Origin: an uncultured Veillonellaceae bacterium
GTDB taxonomy: Bacteria > Bacillota > Negativicutes > Veillonellales > Negativicoccaceae
Reading direction: 5' to 3'
DNA length: 64,000 nucleotides
Assembly (NCBI GenBank): GCA_945876385.1
Contig: CAMCNU010000001.1
Coordinates: 1-64,000, forward strand
Position numbers and translations under genes: made by a program. Position 1 is the first letter of the stretch. Each line of letters opens with the position of its first letter. Shown here piece by piece: positions 27,991 to 36,647 of this stretch. The notes below the pieces were generated by a model, which saw nothing but the letters and a program-made list of their open reading frames with translations, ran no database searches and was not told the origin of the DNA.

Positions 27991-28013
27991 TGAGAATGAA
28001 AAGATGCTATAAT
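27991..28013 (+). promoter_or_regulatory. Promoter of the tetrapyrrole operon with shared 13-mer
   Basis: TATAAT (28008-28013) with TGC extension, preceded by TGAGAATGAAAAG (27991-28003), identical to 7731-7743 before recJ. The 13-mer lies just downstream of the -35 position and is a candidate regulator site. Confidence 0.6.
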
Positions 28014-28038
28014 AGAAATAATGTAAAGGGGTGACGTG

Positions 28039-28713
28039 ATGAGGACACGACAATATAATCCGTTACCGACAGCACATAATATCTATGATTTGGTACGGTA
28101 TGCCGTGGTGATGCCGCTGGTGAAGACGGACGGGGCGTGGCATGTGTTGCTGGAAGTGCGTGCGGCAGGCTTGCGCCGTCATCCGGCAGAAGTCGCTCTG
28201 CCGGGCGGACGGATTGAGCAGACGGATACAGGCAGCTTATCCGCGGGCTTGCGCGAGATGCGTGAGGAGTTGGGCATCGATTCCGGTTCGTGGGAGGTGC
28301 TGGGGGCATTGCCGTTGGCACAGACCGCATATGGCCGCTGGGTGGCACCGCATGTGATTCGGCGTGACGGGCTGCCGACGCTGTATCCGGATCCGGTGGA
28401 AGTGGCGGATGTATTTACGGTGCCGGTCAACTGGCTCATGCAGACAAAACCGGAACAGATGACGATGTGGGACGGTGTGTATATGGAGACCGACATGCCG
28501 TTTCCGATGGAACCGCGTCGGTCGCCGGGATGGCGGAAAGTCGCTTCCTATGATGTCTATTTTTATCGCTATGACGGCCATGTGATTTGGGGACTGACCG
28601 CGCGGATTTTGCGCAGTTTTTTGGCGGTGTGCAATACGGCGGGCATCGGCCCCGATTATGATTTTTTCAAGTGGGAGGAGAACAATCATGAACACAGTAT
28701 CCATCCGCATTGA
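28039..28713 (+). CDS. Nudix hydrolase, probable CoA pyrophosphatase
   Basis: 224 residues from ATG 28039 (AAAGGGG upstream). The Nudix box is LPGGRIEQTDTGSLSAGLREMREELGI with the expected G, E, REx2EE and G residues, preceded by the CoAse-type HPAEVALPGG context. Members cleave CoA to 4'-phosphopantetheine and adenosine 3',5'-bisphosphate; substrate inferred from motif layout. Heads the tetrapyrrole operon and overlaps the next gene by 26 bases. Confidence 0.82.
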   Translation: MRTRQYNPLPTAHNIYDLVRYAVVMPLVKTDGAWHVLLEVRAAGLRRHPAEVALPGGRIEQTDTGSLSAGLREMREELGIDSGSWEVLGALPLAQTAYGRWVAPHVIRRDGLPTLYPDPVEVADVFTVPVNWLMQTKPEQMTMWDGVYMETDMPFPMEPRRSPGWRKVASYDVYFYRYDGHVIWGLTARILRSFLAVCNTAGIGPDYDFFKWEENNHEHSIHPH

Positions 28714-28894
28714 GGGGATGCATTGTGACCATTGTGTACAAGCGGTGACCCGCGCCCTGACCGAGGCCGGCGCACAAGACGTGCAGGTCGATTTGGCGGC
28801 GGGAACGGCTGTCGCTGCCGTGCCGTCGTCGCTGTCGGCCGAGATGCTGGCAGCGGCTGTGGAAGATATCGGATTTGATGCCTATGTGCAGTAA
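28688..28894 (+). CDS. Heavy-metal-associated (HMA) domain protein, CopZ-like
   Basis: 68 residues. A single ferredoxin-like HMA domain with GMHCDHC (CxxC metal site near residues 13-16). Such proteins carry Cu(I) or other soft metals to P-type ATPases or repressors. No copper ATPase or repressor is next to it; instead it lies between a Nudix gene and precorrin-2 dehydrogenase. A role in metal handling for tetrapyrroles is speculative. GGAGGAG precedes ATG 28688. Confidence 0.88.
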   Translation: MNTVSIRIEGMHCDHCVQAVTRALTEAGAQDVQVDLAAGTAVAAVPSSLSAEMLAAAVEDIGFDAYVQ

Positions 28895-29534
28895 GCCGAC
28901 ATGGATGCCGCTGTTTGTCGATGTACAAAAGCGGCGTGTCGTGATTGTCGGCGGCGGCCGAATTGCGGCGCGTAAATTGGCAAAAGTGCCGACCGGATGC
29001 CGCTGGATCGTAATTGCGCCGGTCGTTGCAGAGGCCATTCGGGAACGGATGCGTACGGATGCCGGCCACTGGGAAGCGCGCACGTTTCGCCCGACGGATG
29101 TGCAGGCGGGAGATCTGGTCATCGGTGCCGTCGATGATTCCGCGGTCGGTCGCGAAATCGCGGCGGCGGCGGCCGCGGTCGGGGCTTGGTATAACGATGC
29201 CTCCGATGTGGACGGCGGCGACGTATTGCTGCCGGCGTCGGGGGGTGACGGGGCCGTGACTTGGGCGGTGAGTACGGGCGGCGCAGCGCCGCGGTTACTC
29301 AAACTGCTCAAAGACGATTGGGACCGGCAATACGGGATGCTGGGCACGGTAGCGGCGGACCTGGCGCAGTGGCGGACAACCGTCAAGGCATTGCTGCCGA
29401 CACAGAAACTGCGGGAACAGTTTTGGCGTCGATGCTTGCCGGAGGATACGCTGGCACGCGTGCGCCGCGGCGAATGGGAACAAATCAAGGAGGAGATGGA
29501 AGATGCAATTAGCCGTCTTAGGGTTAAATCATAA
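28884..29534 (+). CDS. Precorrin-2 dehydrogenase/sirohydrochlorin ferrochelatase-type (Met8/CysG-N)
   Basis: 216 residues. NAD-dependent oxidation of precorrin-2 to sirohydrochlorin (siroheme/cobalamin branch). PLFVDVQKRRVVIVGGGRIAARK is the family N-terminus with the GxGxxA-type nucleotide site; IGAVDDSAVGREI and NDASDVDGGDVLLPA follow, and the C-terminal helical domain is complete. Start ATG 28884 overlaps the HMA gene; no clear Shine-Dalgarno, so coupling is likely. Overlaps hemA by 32 bases. Confidence 0.9.
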   Translation: MCSKPTWMPLFVDVQKRRVVIVGGGRIAARKLAKVPTGCRWIVIAPVVAEAIRERMRTDAGHWEARTFRPTDVQAGDLVIGAVDDSAVGREIAAAAAAVGAWYNDASDVDGGDVLLPASGGDGAVTWAVSTGGAAPRLLKLLKDDWDRQYGMLGTVAADLAQWRTTVKALLPTQKLREQFWRRCLPEDTLARVRRGEWEQIKEEMEDAISRLRVKS

Positions 29535-30786
29535 TACCGCGCCGATTGCCGTCCGGGAACGGTTTGCGCTGACGCCCGAAGAGGTGCGGCAGGCATTGGG
29601 GCATATCAATGCGCTGGCGGACCTGGATGAGGCGGTGTTGCTGTCGACGTGTAACCGTACGGAACTGTATGCCGTATTTGATGACGATGCGGACGGCCTG
29701 CCGGCCCTGGAAAAAGTCTACCAAGCCATTGCCGGAGAAATGCCGGGGAAAGAGCATTTCTACTACTATAAAGGCGAGCAGGTCATTTACCATTTATTCC
29801 GTGTCGCGGCGGGGATGAACTCGCTGGTGGTCGGGGAAGGGCAGATCCTTTCGCAGGTCAAGGTGTCGTATCTTACGGCGGTGCGGGAGGGCACGACCGG
29901 TCCGGTACTGAATGTATTGTTCCAACGTGCACTCGCCATCGGGAAGAAAATCAGGACGGAAACGCATATTGCGGACAATCCGGTATCCGTCAGCTATGCG
30001 GCGGTCAAAAAGGCGCATGAAGTGTTGGGGCATTTGGCCAACCGTCGGGTGCTGATTCTCGGTGCGGGCACGATGGCGGAGCTCATGGCGAAACATTTGG
30101 CCGGTCACGGGGTGGAAAGCATTATCATTGCGAACCGCAATCTGGAGAAGGCGAAAGAGCTGGCCGCACAGTTTCACGGACGCGCCGTACCGCTGGAGGA
30201 ACGTTTGCGTTGGGCGGGGCGTGTGGACATGATTTTGACCTCGACAGGGGCGACGGAATATTTGATTACACTCAGTCAGGCGACCGAGCTGATGATGAAG
30301 CGCCAAGGCAAGCCGCTGATGATGATTGATATTGCCGTCCCGCGCGATATCGATCCCGAAGTAGGCGATATTGACGGCGTGACCTTATATAATATCGACG
30401 ATTTGACACAGGTCGTGGAAGACAATAAACGTATGCGCGCGAAAGAGGCCGAGGCGGCGTATCCCCTGATTGAAGAGGCGGTCCGTGAAATGACCGACCG
30501 GTTTGAATATCTGTCAATGCGGCCGCTGATGGTGGCGATTACCGATCGGTTTGATTTGGTGCGCCGCCGGATTGTGAAAAAGGCCTTTATCAAGACACCT
30601 GACCTGACGGAAGAAGAGCGCCGCGTCATCGAAGGGATGTCGAAAATGATTGTGCGTAAGTTGCTCCGCGAACCGATGATAAAATTCCGTGATATCGCGG
30701 GCAGCGATGAGGAGCATGTGTATCGCGATATGTTGCGGGAGATATACGGCATTGATGACGGCAAGGAGGCGGGCCATGAGAAATAA
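29503..30786 (+). CDS. hemA: Glutamyl-tRNA reductase
   Basis: 427 residues. First committed step of the C5 pathway: glutamyl-tRNA to glutamate-1-semialdehyde. LGLNHNTAPIAVRERF, catalytic Cys50 in LSTCNRTE, GEGQILSQVK, NADPH site ILGAGTMAELMAKHL, and C-terminal dimerisation helices. AGGAGGAG precedes the ATG. Works with HemL, HemB and HemC downstream. Confidence 0.97.
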   Translation: MQLAVLGLNHNTAPIAVRERFALTPEEVRQALGHINALADLDEAVLLSTCNRTELYAVFDDDADGLPALEKVYQAIAGEMPGKEHFYYYKGEQVIYHLFRVAAGMNSLVVGEGQILSQVKVSYLTAVREGTTGPVLNVLFQRALAIGKKIRTETHIADNPVSVSYAAVKKAHEVLGHLANRRVLILGAGTMAELMAKHLAGHGVESIIIANRNLEKAKELAAQFHGRAVPLEERLRWAGRVDMILTSTGATEYLITLSQATELMMKRQGKPLMMIDIAVPRDIDPEVGDIDGVTLYNIDDLTQVVEDNKRMRAKEAEAAYPLIEEAVREMTDRFEYLSMRPLMVAITDRFDLVRRRIVKKAFIKTPDLTEEERRVIEGMSKMIVRKLLREPMIKFRDIAGSDEEHVYRDMLREIYGIDDGKEAGHEK

Positions 30787-31720
30787 ATTGCGGGTCGGCA
30801 CGAGAAAGAGCGCCTTGGCGTTGTGGCAGACGCGATATGTGATGCAGCTCTTGACGGAGGCGTATCCGACACGGTCGTGGCAATTGGAAGAAGTCCCGAC
30901 CAGCACGATCGGCGACCGCCGACTGGAGCAGGCGTTGCATACATTCGGCGGAAAAGGCGCCTTTACGGAAGAATTGGAAGCACAGTTGCGCGACGGTCGA
31001 ATCGATTTTGCGGTGCACAGCCTGAAAGATATGCCGACACAGCCGGCCGCGGGCACGGTCATCGGCGCCATCCCGGTGCGCGCTTCGGCGGCGGATGCCT
31101 GGGTGGCCAACGGGGATTGTCCGCTGGCGGAGTTGCCGGCGGGAGCGCGTGTCGGGACGTCCAGCCTGCGGCGGGTGGCACAGCTCAAGCGGTTGCGTCC
31201 GGATATCGAATGTGTGTCGATTCGCGGGAATGTACAGACCCGTCTGGGGAAATTGCAAGGGGAAGTGGATGCCGTGATTTTGGCGGAAGCCGGCTTGGCG
31301 CGTTTGGGCTTGGCGGATGTCATCACGGCGCCGCTCTTGGCGGAGAATTGGCTGCCGGCCGCCGGGCAGGGTGCCGTTGCCGTACAGTGTCGTGCGGATG
31401 ATACGGAGCTGTTGGCATTACTTGCCGCGATTCACGATGAGCCGACGGCGCAGGCGGTCGGTGCGGAGCGTGCGTTTTTGGGAGCGCTGGAAGGCGGCTG
31501 TCAAGTGCCCGTCGGCGCGTATGCCGAGCGGGAGGGTGAAACTCTGCATGTCAGCGGAGTGTTGCTGTCGCTTGACGGCCGGACGGCGGTACACAAGACC
31601 GTGTCCGGCGCGGCAACGGCGTATGTGACGCTCGGACGGCAATTGGCGGAGGCGGTGCTGGCGGACGGCGGCCGCGCCGTTTGGGAAGACGTACGGAGTA
31701 CATTGGAGGCAAAGATATGA
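30776..31720 (+). CDS. hemC: Porphobilinogen deaminase (hydroxymethylbilane synthase)
   Basis: 314 residues from ATG 30776. Polymerises four porphobilinogens. VGTRKSALALWQT at the N-terminus, HSLKDMPT, GTSSLRR, and Cys242 in LEGGCQVPVGAYA for the dipyrromethane cofactor. Overlaps hemA by 11 bases and the next gene by four (ATGA). Confidence 0.97.
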   Translation: MRNKLRVGTRKSALALWQTRYVMQLLTEAYPTRSWQLEEVPTSTIGDRRLEQALHTFGGKGAFTEELEAQLRDGRIDFAVHSLKDMPTQPAAGTVIGAIPVRASAADAWVANGDCPLAELPAGARVGTSSLRRVAQLKRLRPDIECVSIRGNVQTRLGKLQGEVDAVILAEAGLARLGLADVITAPLLAENWLPAAGQGAVAVQCRADDTELLALLAAIHDEPTAQAVGAERAFLGALEGGCQVPVGAYAEREGETLHVSGVLLSLDGRTAVHKTVSGAATAYVTLGRQLAEAVLADGGRAVWEDVRSTLEAKI

Positions 31721-33246
31721 AGGGAATCGCCTATTTAATCGGAGCGGGGCCCGGTGACCCGGGATTGTTTACACTCAAAGGGAAAGCGTGTGTGGAGGCC
31801 GCCGATGTCGTCATTTACGATTATCTGGCCGATGAAGAGTTGTTGGGCTGGGCGCCGTCGGATGCGGAGCTGATTTATGCGGGCAAGCAGGCGGGCAACC
31901 ATGCGTTGACGCAGGATGAAATCAATGCGCTGCTGGTGAATCGCGTTGCCGCCGGTCATGTGGTGGCACGACTGAAAGGCGGCGACCCGCTGGTTTTCGG
32001 CCGCGGCGGGGAAGAAGCGATGGCCTTGCGGGCGGCAGGACTGGCGTTTGAGATCGTTCCGGGGGTGACCAGTGCGATTGCGGCGCCTGCCTATGCCGGG
32101 ATACCGGTGACGCAGCGGGCGATGGCGACATCGTTTGCGGTGGTGACCGGGCACGAGGATCCGACAAAAGAAACGACCGGTGTCAATTGGAAGCATATTG
32201 CCTGCGGGGCGGATACACTGACGTTTGTGATGGGCTTGGGCAATTTGCCGGACATCGCCGCACGCTTGCAGGAGTATGGCCGTGACGCCGCCACGCCGGC
32301 GGCGGTCGTCCGCTGGGGGACGAAACCGGAACAGCAGACGGTGGTCGGGACACTGGCGACGATTGCGCAAGAGGTAGAGCGTGCCGGTCTCAAGCCGCCG
32401 GGATTGCTCATTGTCGGGGATGTGGTCGGATTGCGGCCGCAGCTCAATTGGTTCGAAGAAAAGCCGTTGTTCGGTGCGCGTGTGGTCGTGACTCGTGCCC
32501 GCAAGCAGGCGGGCGCGCTGTCGCGTCTGTTGCGGCAACAGGGCGCCTATGTCATGAGCGTACCGGCCATTCGGACGGTGGCGACGGATAATCATGCCGA
32601 GCAGGACGCGGTCTTGCATAATTTAGCGCCGTTTGACTGGGTGCTGTTCACCAGTGTCAATACGGTCGAGTACTTTGCGGAGGCGCTGGTGCGTAACGGG
32701 CTCGACATGCGCGCCTTGGCCGGTAAAACGGTGATGGCGGTCGGCAAGAAAACGGCGGCCGGGCTGGCCAAGGCTGGCATTGTCGCGGATTCGGTACCGG
32801 CCAATGCATCGGCGGAAGGGATGCTTGCCGTGTTGGAAGGGGTACCGATGAAGGGGCGCAAGGTACTGTTGCCGCGTGCGGCCGAAGCGCGGGAGTTGTT
32901 GCCGGATACATTGCGCGAAGCCGGCGCCGAGGTGACGGTGCTGCCGGTGTACCGGACAGAACCGGAGCTGCGTGGCGGTCATGGCGAGCGACTGGCAGCG
33001 GCATTGCGGGAAGGCACGGTGGACGTCGTCACCTTTACGAGTGCGTCGACCGTGCGTAATATTGTCGCGATGCTGGGAGACGATGCCTCGTTGTTGCGCA
33101 ACGTACAATTAATCGCCATCGGCGACATTACCGCAGCGGAGTTGCATGCCTACGGCTTGCAGGAAGACGGTATTGCCGAAGAAGCTACGATAGAAGCATT
33201 GGCCGAAGCGGTGGCGGTTGCGTATCGAAAGGAGTCTGACGTATGA
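31717..33246 (+). CDS. cobA-hemD: Fused uroporphyrinogen-III C-methyltransferase/uroporphyrinogen-III synthase
   Basis: 509 residues. The N-terminal half is a SUMT methyltransferase: YLIGAGPGDPGLFTLKG, RLKGGDPLVFGRGGEE, PGVTSAIAAPAYAGIPVT. The C-terminal half (from about 255, GARVVVTRARKQAGALS) is HemD: FTSVNTVEYF, VGKKTAAGLAKAG, LLPRAAEARELL, FTSASTVRNI. One polypeptide therefore closes the ring and methylates uroporphyrinogen III to precorrin-2, the substrate of the dehydrogenase encoded three genes upstream. The fusion is frequent in Firmicutes. Start follows GGAGG. Confidence 0.95.
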   Translation: MKGIAYLIGAGPGDPGLFTLKGKACVEAADVVIYDYLADEELLGWAPSDAELIYAGKQAGNHALTQDEINALLVNRVAAGHVVARLKGGDPLVFGRGGEEAMALRAAGLAFEIVPGVTSAIAAPAYAGIPVTQRAMATSFAVVTGHEDPTKETTGVNWKHIACGADTLTFVMGLGNLPDIAARLQEYGRDAATPAAVVRWGTKPEQQTVVGTLATIAQEVERAGLKPPGLLIVGDVVGLRPQLNWFEEKPLFGARVVVTRARKQAGALSRLLRQQGAYVMSVPAIRTVATDNHAEQDAVLHNLAPFDWVLFTSVNTVEYFAEALVRNGLDMRALAGKTVMAVGKKTAAGLAKAGIVADSVPANASAEGMLAVLEGVPMKGRKVLLPRAAEARELLPDTLREAGAEVTVLPVYRTEPELRGGHGERLAAALREGTVDVVTFTSASTVRNIVAMLGDDASLLRNVQLIAIGDITAAELHAYGLQEDGIAEEATIEALAEAVAVAYRKESDV

Positions 33247-34226
33247 ATACATTGACACGGCGTCCGCGCCGCTTGCGAAATCACCCGCAGTTGCGGCGCA
33301 TGGTACGGGAACATCAGCTGACGACGGCGGATTTGATTTATCCGTTGTTTGTGGTGCCGGGTGAGCATATTCGGGAAGAGATTCCGAGTTTGCCGGGGCA
33401 GTACCATCTCTCGGCAGACCAAGCGGTCCGGGTGGCAAAAGAAGCGGCGGCGCTCGGTATTCCGGCGGTCGAAGTGTTCGGTATTCCGACCTATAAAGAT
33501 GAAGACGGTTCATCGGCGTGGCAAGATGACCAACCGGTACAGGCGGCTGTCCGGGCTATCCGGCGCGAGGTGCCGGAACTGTATGTGATGACCGATGTCT
33601 GCATGTGCCAATATACGACGACGGGGCATTGCGGGCATGTGGAAGACGGGAAAATCAGCAATGACGCGACGTTGCCGCTGTTGGCAAAGGTCGCACTCAG
33701 CCATGCCCGCGCAGGGGCGCATATGATTGCGCCGAGTGATATGATGGACGGCCGTATCGGGGCGTTGCGTGAGGCGTTGGACGGAGAGGGCTTCAGCGAC
33801 GTTGCGATCATGAGCTATGCGGCGAAGTATGCGTCGGCGTACTACGGCCCGTTTCGGGATGCGGTGCACTCCGCGCCGCAATTCGGTGATCGCAAGACTT
33901 ATCAAATGGACTGTGCGAATGCGCGGGAAGCGTGTAAAGAAATCGCCTTGGACGTCGACGAGGGTGCGGATATCATTATGATTAAGCCGGCACTGGCGTA
34001 TTTGGATATCGTACGGGCGGCGCGGGAGGCCTGCGATTTGCCGATTTGCGTGTATAATGTCAGCGGTGAATATGCGATGGTCAAAGCGGCCGCCGCGCGC
34101 GAGTTGATTGATGAACGGCGCTTGGTGCTGGAAAGCCTGCTTGCGATGAAACGGGCGGGAGCCGACATCATTATTACCTACCATGCGTTGGATGTCGCAC
34201 GGTGGCTCAAGGAGAGAGAATGCTGA
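33243..34226 (+). CDS. hemB: Delta-aminolevulinic acid dehydratase (porphobilinogen synthase)
   Basis: 327 residues. Condenses two 5-aminolevulinates. The zinc site [14 protein letters not shown] has Cys120, 122 and 130, so it is the zinc-dependent type. Active-site lysines are Lys195 ([15 protein letters not shown]) and Lys248 ([11 protein letters not shown]). Full length. ATGA overlap with cobA-hemD. Confidence 0.97.
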   Translation: MNTLTRRPRRLRNHPQLRRMVREHQLTTADLIYPLFVVPGEHIREEIPSLPGQYHLSADQAVRVAKEAAALGIPAVEVFGIPTYKDEDGSSAWQDDQPVQAAVRAIRREVPELYVMTDVCMCQYTTTGHCGHVEDGKISNDATLPLLAKVALSHARAGAHMIAPSDMMDGRIGALREALDGEGFSDVAIMSYAAKYASAYYGPFRDAVHSAPQFGDRKTYQMDCANAREACKEIALDVDEGADIIMIKPALAYLDIVRAAREACDLPICVYNVSGEYAMVKAAAARELIDERRLVLESLLAMKRAGADIIITYHALDVARWLKEREC

Positions 34227-35536
34227 TGCAGTGGACAAAGTCGGCGGCGGCCTTTGCCGAAGCCAAACAGTATTTGCCGGGCGGGGTCAACAGTCCGGTG
34301 CGGTCATTCCGCAACGTCGACATGACGCCGCCGTTTATCGCCTCCGCCAAAGGAAGTCATATTACCGATATTGACGGGAATGAATACATTGATTATGTTC
34401 TCAGCTGGGGACCGATGATTTTGGGGCATGCCGATGAGGAAGTATGCCAAGCACTGGCCGCGCAGGCGCAGCGCGGCACCAGTTACGGCGCACCGACCTT
34501 GCTGGAAACGGAGATTGCGCAGTTGCTGCAGGATTTTTTCCCCGCACTGGAAATGGTTCGGCTGGTGAATTCGGGCACGGAGGCGACGATGAGTGCGTTG
34601 CGCTTGGCACGCGGATTTACCGGGCGCAGCAAAATCGTCAAGTTTATCGGGTGTTATCACGGACACAGCGACGGTCTGCTGGTCAAAGCGGGGTCGGGGG
34701 CGACGACGTTCGGCGTACCGGACAGCCCGGGGATACCGGCGGAAATCGCGGCCGACACCTTAACCATTCCGTACAATGATTTGGCGGCGGCGCAGGCGCT
34801 GTTTGCCGCGCAAGGTGAGGACATCGCCGCGGTTATTATTGAAGGCGTGGCGGGCAATATGGGACTGGTCGTGCCGCAAGACGGATATATGAAGGGGCTG
34901 AAAGCGCTGACGGAACAGTACGGTGCCCTCTTGATTATCGATGAAGTGATGAGCGGGTTCCGCGCTTCCCGCGGCGGTGCGCAAGCGACTTACGGGGTGC
35001 GGCCGGATTTGATGTGTCTCGGCAAGGTCATCGGCGGCGGATTGCCGGTCGGTGCATTCGGCGGCCGGCGTGACGTGATGGAACATTTGGCGCCGGCGGG
35101 CAATGTCTATCAGGCGGGTACGCTGTCGGGCAACCCGTTGGCGGTAACGGCAGGGTTGGTGACCTTGCGGCGCCTGCAGGATACGGCGGTATTTGCGGAG
35201 TTGGAAGCCAAATCCGAACGCCTCTGCGACGGTTTACGCAGTGCGGCGGAGCAGGCGGGACTGTCGTTGCAGCATCACCGTATCGGGTCGATGTTTACCG
35301 TGTTCTTCAGCGAAGAACCGGTCGTCGATTATGCGACGGCTTGTCGAAGCCGTTTGGATGAGTTTGCCGTGTACTTCAAAGCGATGTTGGGACAGGAGAT
35401 TTATCTTGCGCCCAGCCAGTTTGAATGCGGATTCATGTCGCTGGCCCACAGCGAGGCGGATATCGAGCGGACGATTGTCGCGGCGACGAAGGCGTTCGAG
35501 GATGTTGCGGAATATCGTGCCGCCCGTATGCGATAA
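34220..35536 (+). CDS. hemL: Glutamate-1-semialdehyde 2,1-aminomutase
   Basis: 438 residues. PLP enzyme converting glutamate-1-semialdehyde to 5-aminolevulinate. [47 protein letters not shown], and PLP lysine in [20 protein letters not shown] 34220 lies right after GGAGAGAG and overlaps hemB by seven bases; ATG 34226 is possible. Last gene of the operon. No hemE/hemH type gene follows, so the operon supplies uroporphyrinogen III for siroheme/cobalamin, and haem only if other loci exist. Confidence 0.97.
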   Translation: MLMQWTKSAAAFAEAKQYLPGGVNSPVRSFRNVDMTPPFIASAKGSHITDIDGNEYIDYVLSWGPMILGHADEEVCQALAAQAQRGTSYGAPTLLETEIAQLLQDFFPALEMVRLVNSGTEATMSALRLARGFTGRSKIVKFIGCYHGHSDGLLVKAGSGATTFGVPDSPGIPAEIAADTLTIPYNDLAAAQALFAAQGEDIAAVIIEGVAGNMGLVVPQDGYMKGLKALTEQYGALLIIDEVMSGFRASRGGAQATYGVRPDLMCLGKVIGGGLPVGAFGGRRDVMEHLAPAGNVYQAGTLSGNPLAVTAGLVTLRRLQDTAVFAELEAKSERLCDGLRSAAEQAGLSLQHHRIGSMFTVFFSEEPVVDYATACRSRLDEFAVYFKAMLGQEIYLAPSQFECGFMSLAHSEADIERTIVAATKAFEDVAEYRAARMR

Positions 35537-35542
35537 TCTTAT

Positions 35543-35571
35543 TTTTCAACTGTTTGCAGGTATGGTACAAT
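35543..35571 (+). promoter_or_regulatory. Promoter of the glycosyltransferase gene, likely leaderless
   Basis: TTTTCA (35543-35548), 17-bp spacer, TACAAT (35566-35571) with TGG extension. Predicted +1 at 35578, two bases before the ATG. Confidence 0.6.
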
Positions 35572-35579
35572 AAAACCGT

Positions 35580-36545
35580 ATGAGACACCATGAAGAGTTG
35601 CTTGTATCCATAGTGGTACCGCTGTTTAACGAAGAAGACAACATTGCACATTTTTATGCCGCGCTTTGCGATGTCATTGACTCGCGTCCGGAAAGATTCG
35701 AACTGGTATTTGTCGATGACGGTTCACGCGATCGGACCCCGTTGCTGCTCAAGGAGCTGGCGGCGCGCGATGCGCGTGTACGCAGCTTGATTTTGGCACG
35801 GAATTTCGGTCATCAATTGGCATTGACTTGCGGGATGGACTATGCCGCGGGCGATGCGGTGATTACCATGGACGGCGATATGCAGCATCCGCCGGCGCTG
35901 TTGCCGGATTTGCTGGCGGCGTGGTACGACGGCTATGACGTGGTGCAGACCGTGCGTCTGTCGACGGCCAATGTCAGCCGGTTCAAAAAATGGACGTCCA
36001 GCGGATACTATCGATTCATCAACTCGATTTCCAAGGTGGAGATTGTCGAAGGCGGATCCGATTTTCGGCTGTTGGATCGCAAGGTGGCCGATCGGTTGCA
36101 GGATTTTCGGGAGCACGCCCGATTTTTGCGCGGGATAGTCAGCGATATCGGGTATCGGCAGACACGGATCACCTTCCGCGCACCGGAGCGTTTTGCCGGA
36201 GAAAGCAAATTTTCTTTGCGGAAAATGGTGCGCTTTGCCATTGACGGGATTACGTCATACTCGACCGTACCGCTACGACTGGCGCTGTACGTGGGACTTT
36301 GTATGGGACTGGTCAGTCTACTGATGATCGGGTATGTTTTGCTGGTCAAGTATTATTTTTGCGAAGCGGTATCCGGCTGGGCGACGGTCGTCGTGGCGAT
36401 TTTGATGCTGGGCGGTATCCAGTTGGTGTTTTTGGGTGTGATCGGTGAATATATCGGTCGGATTTTTGAAGAGGTGAAGGGGCGACCGCTGTATTGGCTG
36501 CGTGCCATTTACGGCGGAGCGGAAAACAACGGCGAGAAACAGTGA
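35580..36545 (+). CDS. Glycosyltransferase family 2, membrane-anchored (GtrB/DPM-like)
   Basis: 321 residues. Cytoplasmic GT-A domain: LVSIVVPLFNEEDNIAHFY, FVDDGSRDRTP, MDGDMQHPP, then two C-terminal membrane spans (about 233-256 and 266-290) as in polyprenyl-phosphate glycosyltransferases (GtrB, ArnC, Dpm1 type). It probably loads a sugar on undecaprenyl phosphate for surface-glycan modification; the sugar is unknown. No Shine-Dalgarno precedes ATG 35580, and no better start keeps the conserved N-terminus. The last codons also form part of the c-di-AMP riboswitch at 36508. Confidence 0.9.
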   Translation: MRHHEELLVSIVVPLFNEEDNIAHFYAALCDVIDSRPERFELVFVDDGSRDRTPLLLKELAARDARVRSLILARNFGHQLALTCGMDYAAGDAVITMDGDMQHPPALLPDLLAAWYDGYDVVQTVRLSTANVSRFKKWTSSGYYRFINSISKVEIVEGGSDFRLLDRKVADRLQDFREHARFLRGIVSDIGYRQTRITFRAPERFAGESKFSLRKMVRFAIDGITSYSTVPLRLALYVGLCMGLVSLLMIGYVLLVKYYFCEAVSGWATVVVAILMLGGIQLVFLGVIGEYIGRIFEEVKGRPLYWLRAIYGGAENNGEKQ

Positions 36546-36636
36546 TATGTGTGCGGGGGAACCATGCAGTTGGGGTGAATTTCGCAAATTGCGAAAAGGA
36601 GTGCTCTTTCCTAACCCGTCAGCTAACCTCGTGAAG
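36508..36636 (+). promoter_or_regulatory. Cyclic di-AMP riboswitch (ydaO-yuaA leader)
   Basis: Highly conserved blocks of this aptamer are present in order: GGGGGAACC (36555-36563), GGGGTGAAT (36572-36580), a hairpin TTCGC-AAATT-GCGAA (36581-36595), then AACCCGTCAGCTAACCTCGT (36613-36632). The closing helix can form between TTTACGG (36508-36514) and TCGTGAA (36629-36635); the 5' strand lies inside the last codons of the glycosyltransferase gene. No terminator follows; the aptamer ends one base before AAAGGAG of the next gene, which suggests translational control. Known members turn genes off when c-di-AMP is high and often precede cell-wall hydrolases. Confidence 0.87.
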
Positions 36637-36647
36637 AAAGGAGCAAT

